Shown here piece after piece: positions 27,086 through 35,683 of a stretch of 64,000 nt of DNA. Each line of letters starts with the position of its first letter. Positions within the stretch are counted from its first letter, which is position 1. The notes beneath the pieces were generated by a model. It did not search any database and was not told the DNA's origin. It saw only the letters and a program-made list of their open reading frames with translations. The position numbers were made by a program, and so were the translations under genes. The stretch is from Allobosea sp. 47.2.35 (GTDB lineage Bacteria > Pseudomonadota > Alphaproteobacteria > Rhizobiales > Beijerinckiaceae), in contig NZ_JANLGI010000006.1 of NCBI RefSeq assembly GCF_024655635.1, positions 1 through 64,000 on the forward strand, written 5' to 3'.

Positions 27086-27868
27086 TCACATCAGGATGCG
27101 CATCAGCTCGTTCTGCGAGGAGATGCCGAGCCGCGCATAGGCGCGCTTGCGATAGGTCAGCACGGTATTGATGCCGACGCCGAGTTCGAGCGCGATGCCC
27201 TCGGAGGTCAGGCCGGCGGCGACGAGCGCGCAGACGTCCCGCTCGCGCTTCGAGAGTTCCGGCGCGGCCTTTTCCAACCGGGCGTGGAAATCCCGCGCGG
27301 CGCCACGACCACCTGCCGGCTTCGTCACCTCGTAATGCCGCCAGAGCGCCGCCATCAGCAGCGGCGCACTCTCGACCAGATTGTCGATTTCCGACTCGCT
27401 GAAGCTCTCCTTGCGGCGGCGATAGATGCTGAGCCGCATCGTGCCGGCCTCGCGGCGCTGCAGCAGCGAGAAGCGCTCCGACAAGCCGACCGAGAGATAG
27501 CACTCGCTGCGATAGGCCGAGCTTTCGATATCGCCGGCCTTCATCCGCACGCCCCAGCAATCCGCCTCGTCACCATCGTCGAGCGGGATCGCGTTGGCCG
27601 GATCGGCGCGCCAGTGCCGAGAGACGTAGCGGCGGGCAATCTCGAGCGCCGGCTGCCCGGAATTGTAGTGGTTCTCAGCCAGGAGCGTATGCACCTCGCC
27701 ATCGGGGGCGGCGACGAAGGCGGTGACGATCTCGGTGCCGGTGAAGCGCCGGGCAATATCGAATAGACCGCTCGAAAAATCGGAGCGGCCGACGCTTTCG
27801 ATCACACGCGGCATGGTCGCCAGGATACTGCGCGCGGCTACGGCCTGCTGGATGGCCACAAGCTGCAT
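27086..27868 (-). CDS. LuxR-family transcriptional regulator
   Basis: 260 residues. The C-terminal LuxR helix-turn-helix (about 195-255) has LSKRERDVCALVAAGLTSEGIA, IALELGVGINTVLTYRKRAY and LGISSQNEL. The N-terminal 180 residues form an uncharacterised sensory region without a phosphoacceptor receiver domain. No luxI-type synthase lies in the window. GGGAGG lies just upstream of the start on the minus strand. It is convergent with the catabolic operon and may regulate it or the flanking clusters; a metabolite-sensing role is a guess. Confidence 0.87.
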   Translation of the reverse strand: MQLVAIQQAVAARSILATMPRVIESVGRSDFSSGLFDIARRFTGTEIVTAFVAAPDGEVHTLLAENHYNSGQPALEIARRYVSRHWRADPANAIPLDDGDEADCWGVRMKAGDIESSAYRSECYLSVGLSERFSLLQRREAGTMRLSIYRRRKESFSESEIDNLVESAPLLMAALWRHYEVTKPAGGRGAARDFHARLEKAAPELSKRERDVCALVAAGLTSEGIALELGVGINTVLTYRKRAYARLGISSQNELMRILM

Positions 27869-27948
27869 TCAAACCTCCCGCCGGCCCCTCTTTCGGTCCG
27901 GCTTGCAGCCGGCGGCGGAGGCCGTTTCAGGCCTACAGCGTTAACAGT

Positions 27949-27976
27949 ATCCAACTTCGCATGCAAACTTTTGGAT
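27949..27976. promoter_or_regulatory. inverted repeat upstream of the LuxR-type gene
   Basis: ATCCAA at 27949-27954 and TTGGAT at 27971-27976, a 16-bp spacer, about 80 bases upstream of the regulator start. The arms are short and could occur by chance; a binding site for the regulator is possible. Confidence 0.25.
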
Positions 27977-28005
27977 GAGGGCGAGACCGGGTGTCGTGGC
28001 CGTTG

Positions 28006-28698
28006 TCAGCCGACCAGCCCGCGCTCCAGCGCCACGTCGATGCAGCCATGGATATGGCCGTGAAGCAGCCGTTGCGCCTTGGCCGCGTCGCGATTGAGCG
28101 CGCAGTCGAGCAAGGCCTTGTGGTCCTCGGTCGAGGTCGGCCCCCAGAAGATGAAGAAGACCATCTGGTAGCGCAGATAGCGGTCATAGATGCCGGCATG
28201 GAGATCGAGCAGCGCCTTCGAGCCGCAGGCCGAGACCAGCGCCTGATGGAACTCGAAATCGTAGCGTTTCCAGGCCTGCGTGCCGGTTTCGTCGCCGGCA
28301 AGCAGGCGCTGCTCCATCCGCGCAAGCTTGTGATGGGCGGCGACGACGCGCCCTTCCCACTCGACATCGCCGGCCTCGAAGGATTGTGCCAGCGCGTTGC
28401 TCTCGATCAGCAGGCGCAGGTCGGCGAGTTCCTTGAGGTCCGTCGCCGAACAGGGCGCGACCTGGAAGCCGCGCTGCCCCTCCGCGACGACGAGCCCCTC
28501 CGGCGCCAGCCGGTTCAGGATCTCGCGCAAGGTGCTGATGCCGACGCCATAGACCGATTTCAAACGGTCGAGCGGCAGGCGCTGGCCGGGCTGAAGCACG
28601 CCGAAGACGATGTCGTGCTTGATGCGCTCATAGGCCTGCTCGCCGGTCGAGAGAACCGGAATCTCCTCGCCGCCGATCTCGAATGCCGCGTCCGTCAT
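28006..28698 (-). CDS. GntR-family regulator with FCD domain, beside aroQ
   Basis: 230 residues from ATG 28698. A winged helix-turn-helix (about 20-85) has EQAYERIKHDIVFGVLQPGQRLP and a recognition helix GVGISTLREILNRLAPEG. The FCD domain (about 95-225) has DFEFHQALVSACGS and a late LLHGHIHGCI, positions used for metal and ligand binding in this family. It is divergent from aroQ across a 180-bp gap that holds a perfect palindrome. Likely controls aroQ and the quinate/shikimate-type genes, with a hydroaromatic acid as effector (inferred). Confidence 0.88.
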   Translation of the reverse strand: MTDAAFEIGGEEIPVLSTGEQAYERIKHDIVFGVLQPGQRLPLDRLKSVYGVGISTLREILNRLAPEGLVVAEGQRGFQVAPCSATDLKELADLRLLIESNALAQSFEAGDVEWEGRVVAAHHKLARMEQRLLAGDETGTQAWKRYDFEFHQALVSACGSKALLDLHAGIYDRYLRYQMVFFIFWGPTSTEDHKALLDCALNRDAAKAQRLLHGHIHGCIDVALERGLVG

Positions 28699-28771
28699 AT
28701 CGCTCAAAACCCCTCGCACGTTCCTGTCAGGAAGCAAGGCTGCCCGCAAGCCTACGCTCACGGCCACACAA

Positions 28772-28803
28772 ATCAACTGATGATCGATGAATTATCAGTT
28801 GAT
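28772..28803. promoter_or_regulatory. perfect 10-bp inverted repeat, probable GntR operator
   Basis: ATCAACTGAT at 28772-28781 and ATCAGTTGAT at 28794-28803 are exact reverse complements separated by 12 bp. They lie between the divergent GntR and aroQ starts, 74 bases from the former and 76 from the latter. Symmetry, AT-richness in a GC-rich genome and location all favour a regulator binding site. Confidence 0.65.
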
Positions 28804-28878
28804 CTCTCGTTCATCTTGTATCACGTTCCGCTCACAAGCTACGAGCGAGGCCGGCAGAGCTTCGCCTGGGAGGGTGTC

Positions 28879-29346
28879 ATGGCGGACAAGGAAGCAGCGG
28901 CATCGCGCCGGATTTTCATCCTTAACGGCCCCAACCTGAACCTGCTCGGGCAGCGCGAGCCGCATATCTACGGCTCGACCACGCTCAGCGAGATCGGCGA
29001 GCGCTGCGAGGCGAAGGCGCATTCGCTCGGTTTCAGCGTTGATTTCCGCCAGACCAATTTCGAGGGCGAGCTGGTCGAGAGCGTGCAGCAGGCGCGGCAG
29101 CAGGCCTGCGGCATCATCATCAACCCGGCCGGCTACAGCTTCACATCGGTCGCGCTGCTCGATGCGCTCAGGATGTTCGACGGCCCGAAGATCGAGTTGC
29201 ACATCTCGAATGTGCATGCGCGCGAGAGCATCTATCACAACTCGCTGGTCTCGCGGACGGCGACCGGCATCATCATCGGCCTGGGCGCTGCCGGCTACGA
29301 ATTGGCAATCCAGGCGATGGTCGGCCTCGTCGCGGCGCGGAACTGA
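28879..29346 (+). CDS. aroQ: type II 3-dehydroquinate dehydratase, copy 1
   Basis: 155 residues from ATG 28879. It dehydrates 3-dehydroquinate to 3-dehydroshikimate; type II enzymes are dodecamers. The hallmark [19 protein letters not shown] carries the catalytic Arg and Tyr, followed by [30 protein letters not shown] and the catalytic His of LHISNVHARE. The segment after it (SIYHNSLVSRTATG) departs from the usual FRHHS. Its partner regulator and the palindrome upstream suggest an inducible, catabolic role rather than aromatic amino acid synthesis. A second aroQ lies 4 kb downstream. Confidence 0.93.
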   Translation: MADKEAAASRRIFILNGPNLNLLGQREPHIYGSTTLSEIGERCEAKAHSLGFSVDFRQTNFEGELVESVQQARQQACGIIINPAGYSFTSVALLDALRMFDGPKIELHISNVHARESIYHNSLVSRTATGIIIGLGAAGYELAIQAMVGLVAARN

Positions 29347-29381
29347 CGGCGGTGCCCTCGCCTGCCCGCCCCCGCGAAGCC

Positions 29382-30047
29382 TCAGGCGCGCAGCATGCGC
29401 AGCACCGTGTCGATCGCGGCGGCGCGGCGGCGTGCCAGCGCCTCGGGCGCGCCCATGTCGTGGCCGAAGACCTGGCGGATACTGGCGCGGTTGGAGACGT
29501 TGTAGAAGGCGAGCGCGCTGATCGTCAGGTGGATGTCGAGCGCCTCGATGCCGGGCCGGAACAGCCCTGCCGCCACGCCGCGCTCATAGGCCTCCCGGAT
29601 CATGTCGATGGCCGAGAGATTGAGCGTCGCGATCCGGTCGGAGGTCGCGAGATGGCGGGCATGGTGGATGTTCTCGACCATGACGAGCCGCACGAAATCC
29701 GGATTCTCGGCGTGGTAGTCGAAGGTGAAGCCGGCGAGCAGCGTCATCGCCTCCACCGGCGGCAGGCTGGCGAGATCGAGGCTGCGCTCGAAGCCGCGGA
29801 TGCGCTCGTACATCTCCTCGAGAACGGCGCGGTAAAGCCCCTCCTTGTCCCCGAAATAATAGTAGATCATCCGCTTGCTGGTCGCGGTCCGGGCCGCGAT
29901 CTCGTCGACCCGCGCGCCGCTCAGGCCGTTCTCGACGAATTCCTCCTTGGCCACGGCCAGAATGTTGCGGCGGACGCCCTCCGGGTCCTGCGTCCAGGAC
30001 GCCGGCTTGCGGCCCGTTGCCTTCGGCATCGACGCTGCCTTGCTCAT
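29382..30047 (-). CDS. TetR-family transcriptional regulator
   Basis: 221 residues. The N-terminal helix-turn-helix (about 22-75) contains RRNILAVAKEEFVENGLSGARV, ARTATSKRMIYYYFGDKEGLYRAVLEE. The C-terminal region is a helical ligand domain, including FVRLVMVENIHHARHL. It is divergent from the polar-type importer operon, so it probably represses it and itself. The effector is likely an intermediate of the hydroaromatic/protocatechuate pathway (inferred). Alternative starts at Met 7 or upstream GTG codons cannot be excluded. Confidence 0.9.
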   Translation of the reverse strand: MSKAASMPKATGRKPASWTQDPEGVRRNILAVAKEEFVENGLSGARVDEIAARTATSKRMIYYYFGDKEGLYRAVLEEMYERIRGFERSLDLASLPPVEAMTLLAGFTFDYHAENPDFVRLVMVENIHHARHLATSDRIATLNLSAIDMIREAYERGVAAGLFRPGIEALDIHLTISALAFYNVSNRASIRQVFGHDMGAPEALARRRAAAIDTVLRMLRA

Positions 30048-30107
30048 GCTTCACCCGCGAGAAAACCAGCCCGGAAACTAGGGCGAACGCATCAAAATGG
30101 ACAAGTC

Positions 30108-30146
30108 GGTACATTGCGCTTGACCAAATGAACTAGATGGTACAAT
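30108..30146 (+). promoter_or_regulatory. candidate promoter with GGTACA repeats upstream of the importer operon
   Basis: GGTACATT (30108-30115) and GGTACAAT (30139-30146) are direct repeats 31 bp apart. Between them TTGACC (30120-30125) and TACAAT (30141-30146) could be -35 and -10, although the 15-bp spacer is short. ACCA...TGGT (30123-30140) adds partial dyad symmetry. A promoter overlapped by a TetR operator fits the position. Confidence 0.4.
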
Positions 30147-30153
30147 TAACATG

Positions 30154-30178
30154 TCGTCGGCGGAGCGCAAGCCGACGA
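30154..30178 (+). promoter_or_regulatory. leader hairpin before the importer operon
   Basis: A perfect 8-bp stem, TCGTCGGC (30154-30161) with GCCGACGA (30171-30178), 9-nt loop, in the 5' leader of the permease gene. A second shorter dyad, TCGACC...GGTCGA, lies at about 30234-30256. No known riboswitch motif is recognised. Confidence 0.35.
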
Positions 30179-30270
30179 GCCTGAAGGCCAAGGCACCCGA
30201 CGAGAGGTGCCGCGACTACAGACGGGAACCGGATCGACCCCTTCGAGAAGGTCGACCGCCAGGGAGCGCC

Positions 30271-30939
30271 ATGAACTACAAGCTCGATTTCACGCCGGTG
30301 ATCGACGGGATGCCAGCCCTGCTGATGGGCTGCCTCGGCACCTTCCTGCTCGCGATCAGCGGCATGGCGCTGGCCATCGTCATCGGCATCGGCGGTGTGA
30401 TCCTGCGCGACTCGAAGGTCGCCCCGGTCCGCTGGCTGGTGAAGGCCTTCGTGGAGGTGATCCGCAACACGCCCTTCCTGGTTCAGATCTTCTTCATCTA
30501 TTTCGCGCTGCCGCTGGCGGGCCTGCGGCTCGACCCGACGCCCACCGCGATCATCGCGCTCGGCATCAATGGCGGCGCCTATGCCATCGAAATCATCCGC
30601 GGCGGCGTCCAGTCTATCGGCAAGGGCCAGATCGAGGCAGGCCTCGCGCTCGGCCTGCACAAGGCCCAGGTCTTCCGCCTGATCGTGCTGAAGCCGGCGC
30701 TGAGGGCCATCTTCCCCTCGCTCACCAGCCAGTTCGTGCTGCTGACGCTGACCACCTCCATCGCCTCGGCGATCTCGGCCTATGAACTGACCTCGGTGGC
30801 GCAGCGGATCGAATCCGACAGTTTCCGCTCCTTCGAGGTCTACGGCACGATCACGCTGTTCTACCTCGTGATCTCCTGGGTGATGATGCGCTTCTTCGCG
30901 GCGATCTCGACCCGTTACTTCAGCTATCCGGTGAAGTGA
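30271..30939 (+). CDS. polar-amino-acid-type ABC permease, subunit 1
   Basis: 222 residues from ATG 30271 (AGGGAG as ribosome site); an earlier in-frame ATG at 30151 would start in the leader and give an unlikely N-terminus. About five membrane segments. The HisM/GltK-type EAA loop is present: IRGGVQSIGKGQIEAGLALGL. VEVIRNTPFLVQIFFIYFALP is the family signature. It forms a heterodimer with the next permease. First gene of a four-gene importer in the quinate/shikimate-type cluster. Confidence 0.92.
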   Translation: MNYKLDFTPVIDGMPALLMGCLGTFLLAISGMALAIVIGIGGVILRDSKVAPVRWLVKAFVEVIRNTPFLVQIFFIYFALPLAGLRLDPTPTAIIALGINGGAYAIEIIRGGVQSIGKGQIEAGLALGLHKAQVFRLIVLKPALRAIFPSLTSQFVLLTLTTSIASAISAYELTSVAQRIESDSFRSFEVYGTITLFYLVISWVMMRFFAAISTRYFSYPVK

Positions 30940-30946
30940 GGGCGCG

Positions 30947-31588
30947 ATGGGATCGAACGAATTCCTCTTCCTGCTCACCGGCCTGAAATGGACCGTGCTG
31001 CTCTCGCTGGTCGGCTTCGTCGGCGGCGGCGTGTTCGGGCTCGCCATCGCATTGATGCGGGTCTCCGGCCGGCCGCTGATGGAGCGGATCACCTCGGGCT
31101 ATATCGCGCTGTTCCAAGGCACGCCGCTGCTGATGCAGCTCTTCGTGGTCTACTATGGCCTCGCGCTGGTCGGGCTGAAGCTCGATGCCTGGGTCGCCGT
31201 CGCGATCGGCTTCACGCTGCATGCCAGCGCCTATCTCGGCGAGATCTGGCGCGGCTCGATCGAGGCCGTGCCCAAGGGCCAGACCGAAGCCGCCAAGGCG
31301 TTGAGCCTGAACTATGTCTCGCGCATGCGCGACGTCGTCCTGCCGCAGGCGATCCGCATCTCGCTGCCGGCGACGATCGGCTTCCTCGTCCAGCTCATCA
31401 AGGGCACCTCGCTCGCGGCCATCGTCGGCTTCACCGAGCTGACGCGGGCGGGGAACATCGTCTCCAACCAGATCTTCCAGCCGCTCCTCGTCTTCGGGAT
31501 CGTCGGCATCCTCTACTTCCTGCTGTGCTGGCCGCTCTCGCTCTACGGCTCGCATCTCGAGCGCCGCATGGCCATCGCCGCCCGCTGA
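30947..31588 (+). CDS. polar-amino-acid-type ABC permease, subunit 2
   Basis: 213 residues, seven bases after subunit 1. It has the family signature YIALFQGTPLLMQLFVVYYGLA and the EAA loop WRGSIEAVPKGQTEAAKALSL, which docks with the ATPase. Subunits 1 and 2 are clearly homologous but not recent duplicates. The next gene, the binding protein, follows after 48 bases containing a strong GAGGGAGAG ribosome site. Confidence 0.93.
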   Translation: MGSNEFLFLLTGLKWTVLLSLVGFVGGGVFGLAIALMRVSGRPLMERITSGYIALFQGTPLLMQLFVVYYGLALVGLKLDAWVAVAIGFTLHASAYLGEIWRGSIEAVPKGQTEAAKALSLNYVSRMRDVVLPQAIRISLPATIGFLVQLIKGTSLAAIVGFTELTRAGNIVSNQIFQPLLVFGIVGILYFLLCWPLSLYGSHLERRMAIAAR

Positions 31589-31636
31589 CCACCCCGTTCA
31601 CCGCCTGAACCAACCAAACACAAGAGGGAGAGAAAC

Positions 31637-32470
31637 ATGACGAAGATGAAGACCACCCGCCGCAGCGTTCTCATCGCCGGTGCCGCCGCGCTTGCGATCC
31701 CGGCTGTGCTCGGCACTCCTGCCCTTGCGGTCACCCCGGCCGAGATCAGGGCCAAGGGCAAGATCGTCGTCGGCATCCAGGGCGACAATCCCCCGTGGGG
31801 CTTCGTCACCAGCGCCGGCAAGCAGGACGGTCTCGACGCCGATATCGCGACGCTCTTCGCCAAGGAACTCGGCGTGCAGGTCGAGTTCGTGCCGCTCGAG
31901 GTCAATAACCGCATCCCGGCCCTGACCACCGGCCGTGTCGACGTGCTGTTCGCGACCATGGCGATGCTGCCGGAGCGCGCCAAGGCCGTGCAGTTCTCCA
32001 AGCCTTATGTCGCCAACACCATCGTGTTCATCGGCCCGAAGAAGGACAAGATCACCACCAACGAGGACATGGGCCGCTACACGATCGCCGTCGCCAAGGG
32101 CGCGGCGCAGGATACGCAGGTGACCAAGAACGCGCCTGCCAGCACGACGATCCGCCGCTATGACGGCGATGCGCCCTCGATCCAGGCGCTGGTCTCCGGC
32201 CAGGTCCAGGCGATCGGCGGCAACATCTTCTACATGCAGCGCATCGAGCAGGCCCGCCCCGGCGAGTTCGAGAACAAGCTCGAATTCCAGAACCTCTACA
32301 ACGGCGCCTGCACCCGTCTCGGCGAGAAGGAGATCAACGCCGCGATCAACACCTTCATCGACAAGATCAAGGCCAATGGCGAGCTGCAGAAGATCTACGA
32401 CAAGTGGATGAAGGTGCCGGTGCACAAGTTCCCGGAGAGCCTCGAAGGCATCACCTTCACCGCGAGCTGA
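31637..32470 (+). CDS. periplasmic binding protein, SBP_bac_3 family, with atypical ligand site
   Basis: 277 residues. Signal peptide about 1-31 with [11 protein letters not shown], a possible Tat motif. The mature protein has [14 protein letters not shown] and [26 protein letters not shown]. The Arg that grips the ligand carboxylate is kept (about residue 114), but the Ser/Thr just before it is Leu. The later Asp that binds the alpha-amino group of amino acids appears as Asn in VQAIGGNIF (about 196). The ligand is therefore probably a carboxylic acid without an amino group, fitting quinate, shikimate or dehydroshikimate. The alignment was made by eye against HisJ. Confidence 0.87.
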   Translation: MTKMKTTRRSVLIAGAAALAIPAVLGTPALAVTPAEIRAKGKIVVGIQGDNPPWGFVTSAGKQDGLDADIATLFAKELGVQVEFVPLEVNNRIPALTTGRVDVLFATMAMLPERAKAVQFSKPYVANTIVFIGPKKDKITTNEDMGRYTIAVAKGAAQDTQVTKNAPASTTIRRYDGDAPSIQALVSGQVQAIGGNIFYMQRIEQARPGEFENKLEFQNLYNGACTRLGEKEINAAINTFIDKIKANGELQKIYDKWMKVPVHKFPESLEGITFTAS

Positions 32471-32496
32471 GCGCGCGAACAGACGAGGTCAGGGCC

Positions 32497-33270
<774 letters not shown>

Positions 33271-33276
33271 AGCTCA

Positions 33277-33298
33277 GCGTCCGGGATGGCCCGGACGC
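33277..33298 (+). promoter_or_regulatory. intercistronic hairpin between the ATPase gene and aroQ copy 2
   Basis: A perfect 9-bp stem, GCGTCCGGG (33277-33285) with CCCGGACGC (33290-33298), loop ATGG, and no T tract. It may stabilise the importer mRNA end or cause partial termination, setting the ratio of transporter to enzymes. Confidence 0.55.
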
Positions 33299-33316
33299 CT
33301 CAACGGAATGCGATCG

Positions 33317-33766
33317 ATGTCCCGCCTCGTCTATGTCCTGAACGGCCCGAACCTGAACCTGCTCGGCAAGCGCCAGCCACACATCTACGGGCACGAGACC
33401 CTGGCCGATGTCGAGCGCGACTGCCGCAAGCTCGCCGAGGAGCTGAAGCTGGAACTGCGTTTCCACCAGTCCAACCGCGAATACGAATTGATCGACTGGA
33501 TTCACGAGGCGCGCGAGGACGGCGCCGGCATCGTGATCAACCCGGCCGCCTTCACGCATACCTCGGTTGCGCTGCTCGACGCGCTCAACACCTTCGAGGG
33601 ACCGGTGATCGAGTGCCATATCTCGCAGGTGCATAAGCGCGAGGCTTTCCGCCATCACTCCTATGTCTCCATGCGCTCCGACGGCGTGATCGCTGGCTTC
33701 GGCACGCAAGGCTATCAGTTGGGCTTAAGGCGCATCGCCAAGCTGATCGACGATCAGGCCGCGTGA
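33317..33766 (+). CDS. aroQ: type II 3-dehydroquinate dehydratase, copy 2
   Basis: 149 residues from ATG 33317; ATG 33308 in the same frame is an alternative start. It has [19 protein letters not shown] with the catalytic Arg and Tyr, [36 protein letters not shown], the catalytic His of [10 protein letters not shown] and FRHHSYVS. It departs from consensus at NREY (normally EG) and SQVH (normally SN), different positions from copy 1. The two are not a recent duplication. It sits directly before the oxidoreductase genes, so it is probably the catabolic 3-dehydroquinase of this operon. Confidence 0.92.
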   Translation: MSRLVYVLNGPNLNLLGKRQPHIYGHETLADVERDCRKLAEELKLELRFHQSNREYELIDWIHEAREDGAGIVINPAAFTHTSVALLDALNTFEGPVIECHISQVHKREAFRHHSYVSMRSDGVIAGFGTQGYQLGLRRIAKLIDDQAA

Positions 33767-33777
33767 GGATTACCCCG

Positions 33778-34842
33778 ATGGCTCCGGTGAAGATCGCGGT
33801 GATGGGGGCAGGCCTGATCGGCAAGCGCCACGCCGCCCATGTCCGGGCCGAGCCCGGCGCCGTCCTGTCGGCGATCATCGATCCCGCCCCGGCCGGCAAG
33901 GCCTTCGCCGAGGAGATCGGCGTCGCCTGGTATCCGGGTTTCGACGCCCTCCCTGTCGGCGAAAAGCCTGACGGCGTCATCGTCGCGACGCCGAACCAGC
34001 TCCATGTCGCCAACGGGCTGGAGCTGGTCGCGGCCGGCGTGCCCATGCTCGTCGAGAAGCCGCTGGCCGACAGCGTCGACAGCGCCCGCAAGCTCGTCCA
34101 AGCGGCGGAAGCCGCCAATGTGCCATTGCTGGTCGGCCACCACCGCCGCCACAATCCGATGATCCGCAAGGCGCGCGAGGCGATCGATGCCGGCCGGCTC
34201 GGCCGCATCCTGACGCTCAACGGCCAGTTCTGGCTGGTGAAGCCGGATGATTACTTCGACGTCGACTGGCGCCGGCAGGAGGGCGCGGGGCCGATCCTGA
34301 TCAACCTGATCCACGATATCGACCTGTTCCGCTATCTCTGCGGCGAGATCGTCGGCGTCCAGGCGCTGAGCTCGAACGCCGTACGCGGCAATCCGGCCGA
34401 GGAGACCGCCGTCGCCATCCTGCGTTTCGCCAATGGCGCGCTCGGCACGGTCAGCGCCTCCGACACCGTCGTCTCGCCCTGGAGCTGGGAGCTGACGACC
34501 GGCGAGAACCCGGCTTATCCGAAACAGGATCAGTCCTGCTATCAGATCGGCGGCACGTTGGGATCGCTGACCATTCCCGCGCTCGAACTCTGGAGCCACA
34601 GCGACAAGCGCGGCTGGTGGGAGCCGCTCAGGCGCGAGCGCATCCCCTTCGTGCCTGAGGACCCGTTGCAGGCGCAGGTCCGGCATTTTTGCGCCGTGAT
34701 CCGTGGCGAAGAAGAACCGCTCGTCTCCGGACGTGAGGGCTTGGCGACGCTCGCCGTCATCGAGGCGGTGAAGCGGGCGGCGCGCAGCGGTGCCCCGGTC
34801 GAGATCACCCCGGAGCCGGCCCCTGCGAGGGCTGGCACGTGA
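33778..34842 (+). CDS. Gfo/Idh/MocA-family oxidoreductase
   Basis: 354 residues from ATG 33778, with GAGGA 13 bases upstream. The N-terminal Rossmann fold has VMGAGLIGKRHAAH (about 8) and the family EKP motif in LVEKPLADS (about 93), whose Lys contacts substrate. The C-terminal beta-sheet domain includes GGPILINLIHDIDLFRYL-like sequence (GAGPILINLIHDID), giving the His-Asp general-acid region. Members oxidise polyol or inositol-like ring hydroxyls with NAD(P). In this cluster quinate or shikimate is a natural candidate substrate (inferred). Its stop overlaps the next start by four bases. Confidence 0.85.
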   Translation: MAPVKIAVMGAGLIGKRHAAHVRAEPGAVLSAIIDPAPAGKAFAEEIGVAWYPGFDALPVGEKPDGVIVATPNQLHVANGLELVAAGVPMLVEKPLADSVDSARKLVQAAEAANVPLLVGHHRRHNPMIRKAREAIDAGRLGRILTLNGQFWLVKPDDYFDVDWRRQEGAGPILINLIHDIDLFRYLCGEIVGVQALSSNAVRGNPAEETAVAILRFANGALGTVSASDTVVSPWSWELTTGENPAYPKQDQSCYQIGGTLGSLTIPALELWSHSDKRGWWEPLRRERIPFVPEDPLQAQVRHFCAVIRGEEEPLVSGREGLATLAVIEAVKRAARSGAPVEITPEPAPARAGT

Positions 34843-35669
34843 TCAAGGGCACGACGCGGTTGATCGGCCATCTCGGCTATCCAACCGAGAGCTTCAAGGC
34901 GCCGATGATCTACAACCCCTATTTCCAGCGCGAGGGGATCGATGCCGTCGTCGTGCCGATGGGCTGCCGCAGCGAGGACTACCCCGATTTCCTGAAGCTG
35001 TTCTTCCGGCTCTCCAACGCCCATGGCGCGCTGGTGACGATGCCGCACAAGGTCACCACGACCGGGCTCGTCGACGTGCTCTCGCCGACCGCCGCAATCG
35101 CCGGCGCCTGCAATGCCGTGCGTCTTGAACCAGATGGCCGGCTCAGCGGCGACATGTTCGACGGCGAGGGCTTCGTGCGCGGCGTGCTGCGCAAGGGGCA
35201 CAAGCTCGCTGGCGCCCGCGCGCTCGTCGTCGGCGCCGGCGGCGTCGGCTCCGCAATCGCTGCCTCCCTGGCAAAGGCCGGCGTCGCAGAGCTCGGTCTC
35301 TTCGACATGCAAGCAACGAACGCCGAGGAACTCGGGCAGCGACTGGTCACACACTACCCTGCCCTGCGTGTGGCGACCGGCTCGAACGACCCGGATGGCT
35401 TCGACATCGTCGTCAATGCGACGCCGCTCGGCATGAAGCCTGGCGATCCGCTGCCGGTCGACATCTCCCGCCTGCCCGCCTCCGCCTTCGTCGGCGAGGT
35501 CGTGATGGCGCAGGAGATCACGCCCTTCCTCGCTGCGGCGCGAGCCCGCGGCTGCGAAGTGCAGGTCGGCACCGACATGCTGTTCGAGCAGATTCCCGCC
35601 TATCTGGAATTCTTCGGCCTGCCTTCGACCACGGCCGAGGATTTGCGCGCCGTCGCCAAGCTGGCCTGA
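34839..35669 (+). CDS. shikimate dehydrogenase-like protein with altered substrate pocket
   Basis: 276 residues, GTG start overlapping the previous stop. The catalytic Lys (VTMPHK, residue 71) and Asp (GDMFDGEGF, residue 108) are kept, as is the Asn in GACNAV. The Ser-x-Ser-Pro substrate motif is replaced by FKAP (19-22), and the NTD triplet reads MFD. The nucleotide loop GAGGVGSAIAAS ends in LFDM, where the acidic residue favours NAD over NADP. It is thus a YdiB/RifI-type AroE relative, probably a catabolic quinate or shikimate dehydrogenase or one for a related acid. Confidence is high for family, low for substrate. Confidence 0.82.
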   Translation: MIKGTTRLIGHLGYPTESFKAPMIYNPYFQREGIDAVVVPMGCRSEDYPDFLKLFFRLSNAHGALVTMPHKVTTTGLVDVLSPTAAIAGACNAVRLEPDGRLSGDMFDGEGFVRGVLRKGHKLAGARALVVGAGGVGSAIAASLAKAGVAELGLFDMQATNAEELGQRLVTHYPALRVATGSNDPDGFDIVVNATPLGMKPGDPLPVDISRLPASAFVGEVVMAQEITPFLAAARARGCEVQVGTDMLFEQIPAYLEFFGLPSTTAEDLRAVAKLA

Positions 35670-35683
35670 GAGGAGGCACTCCC

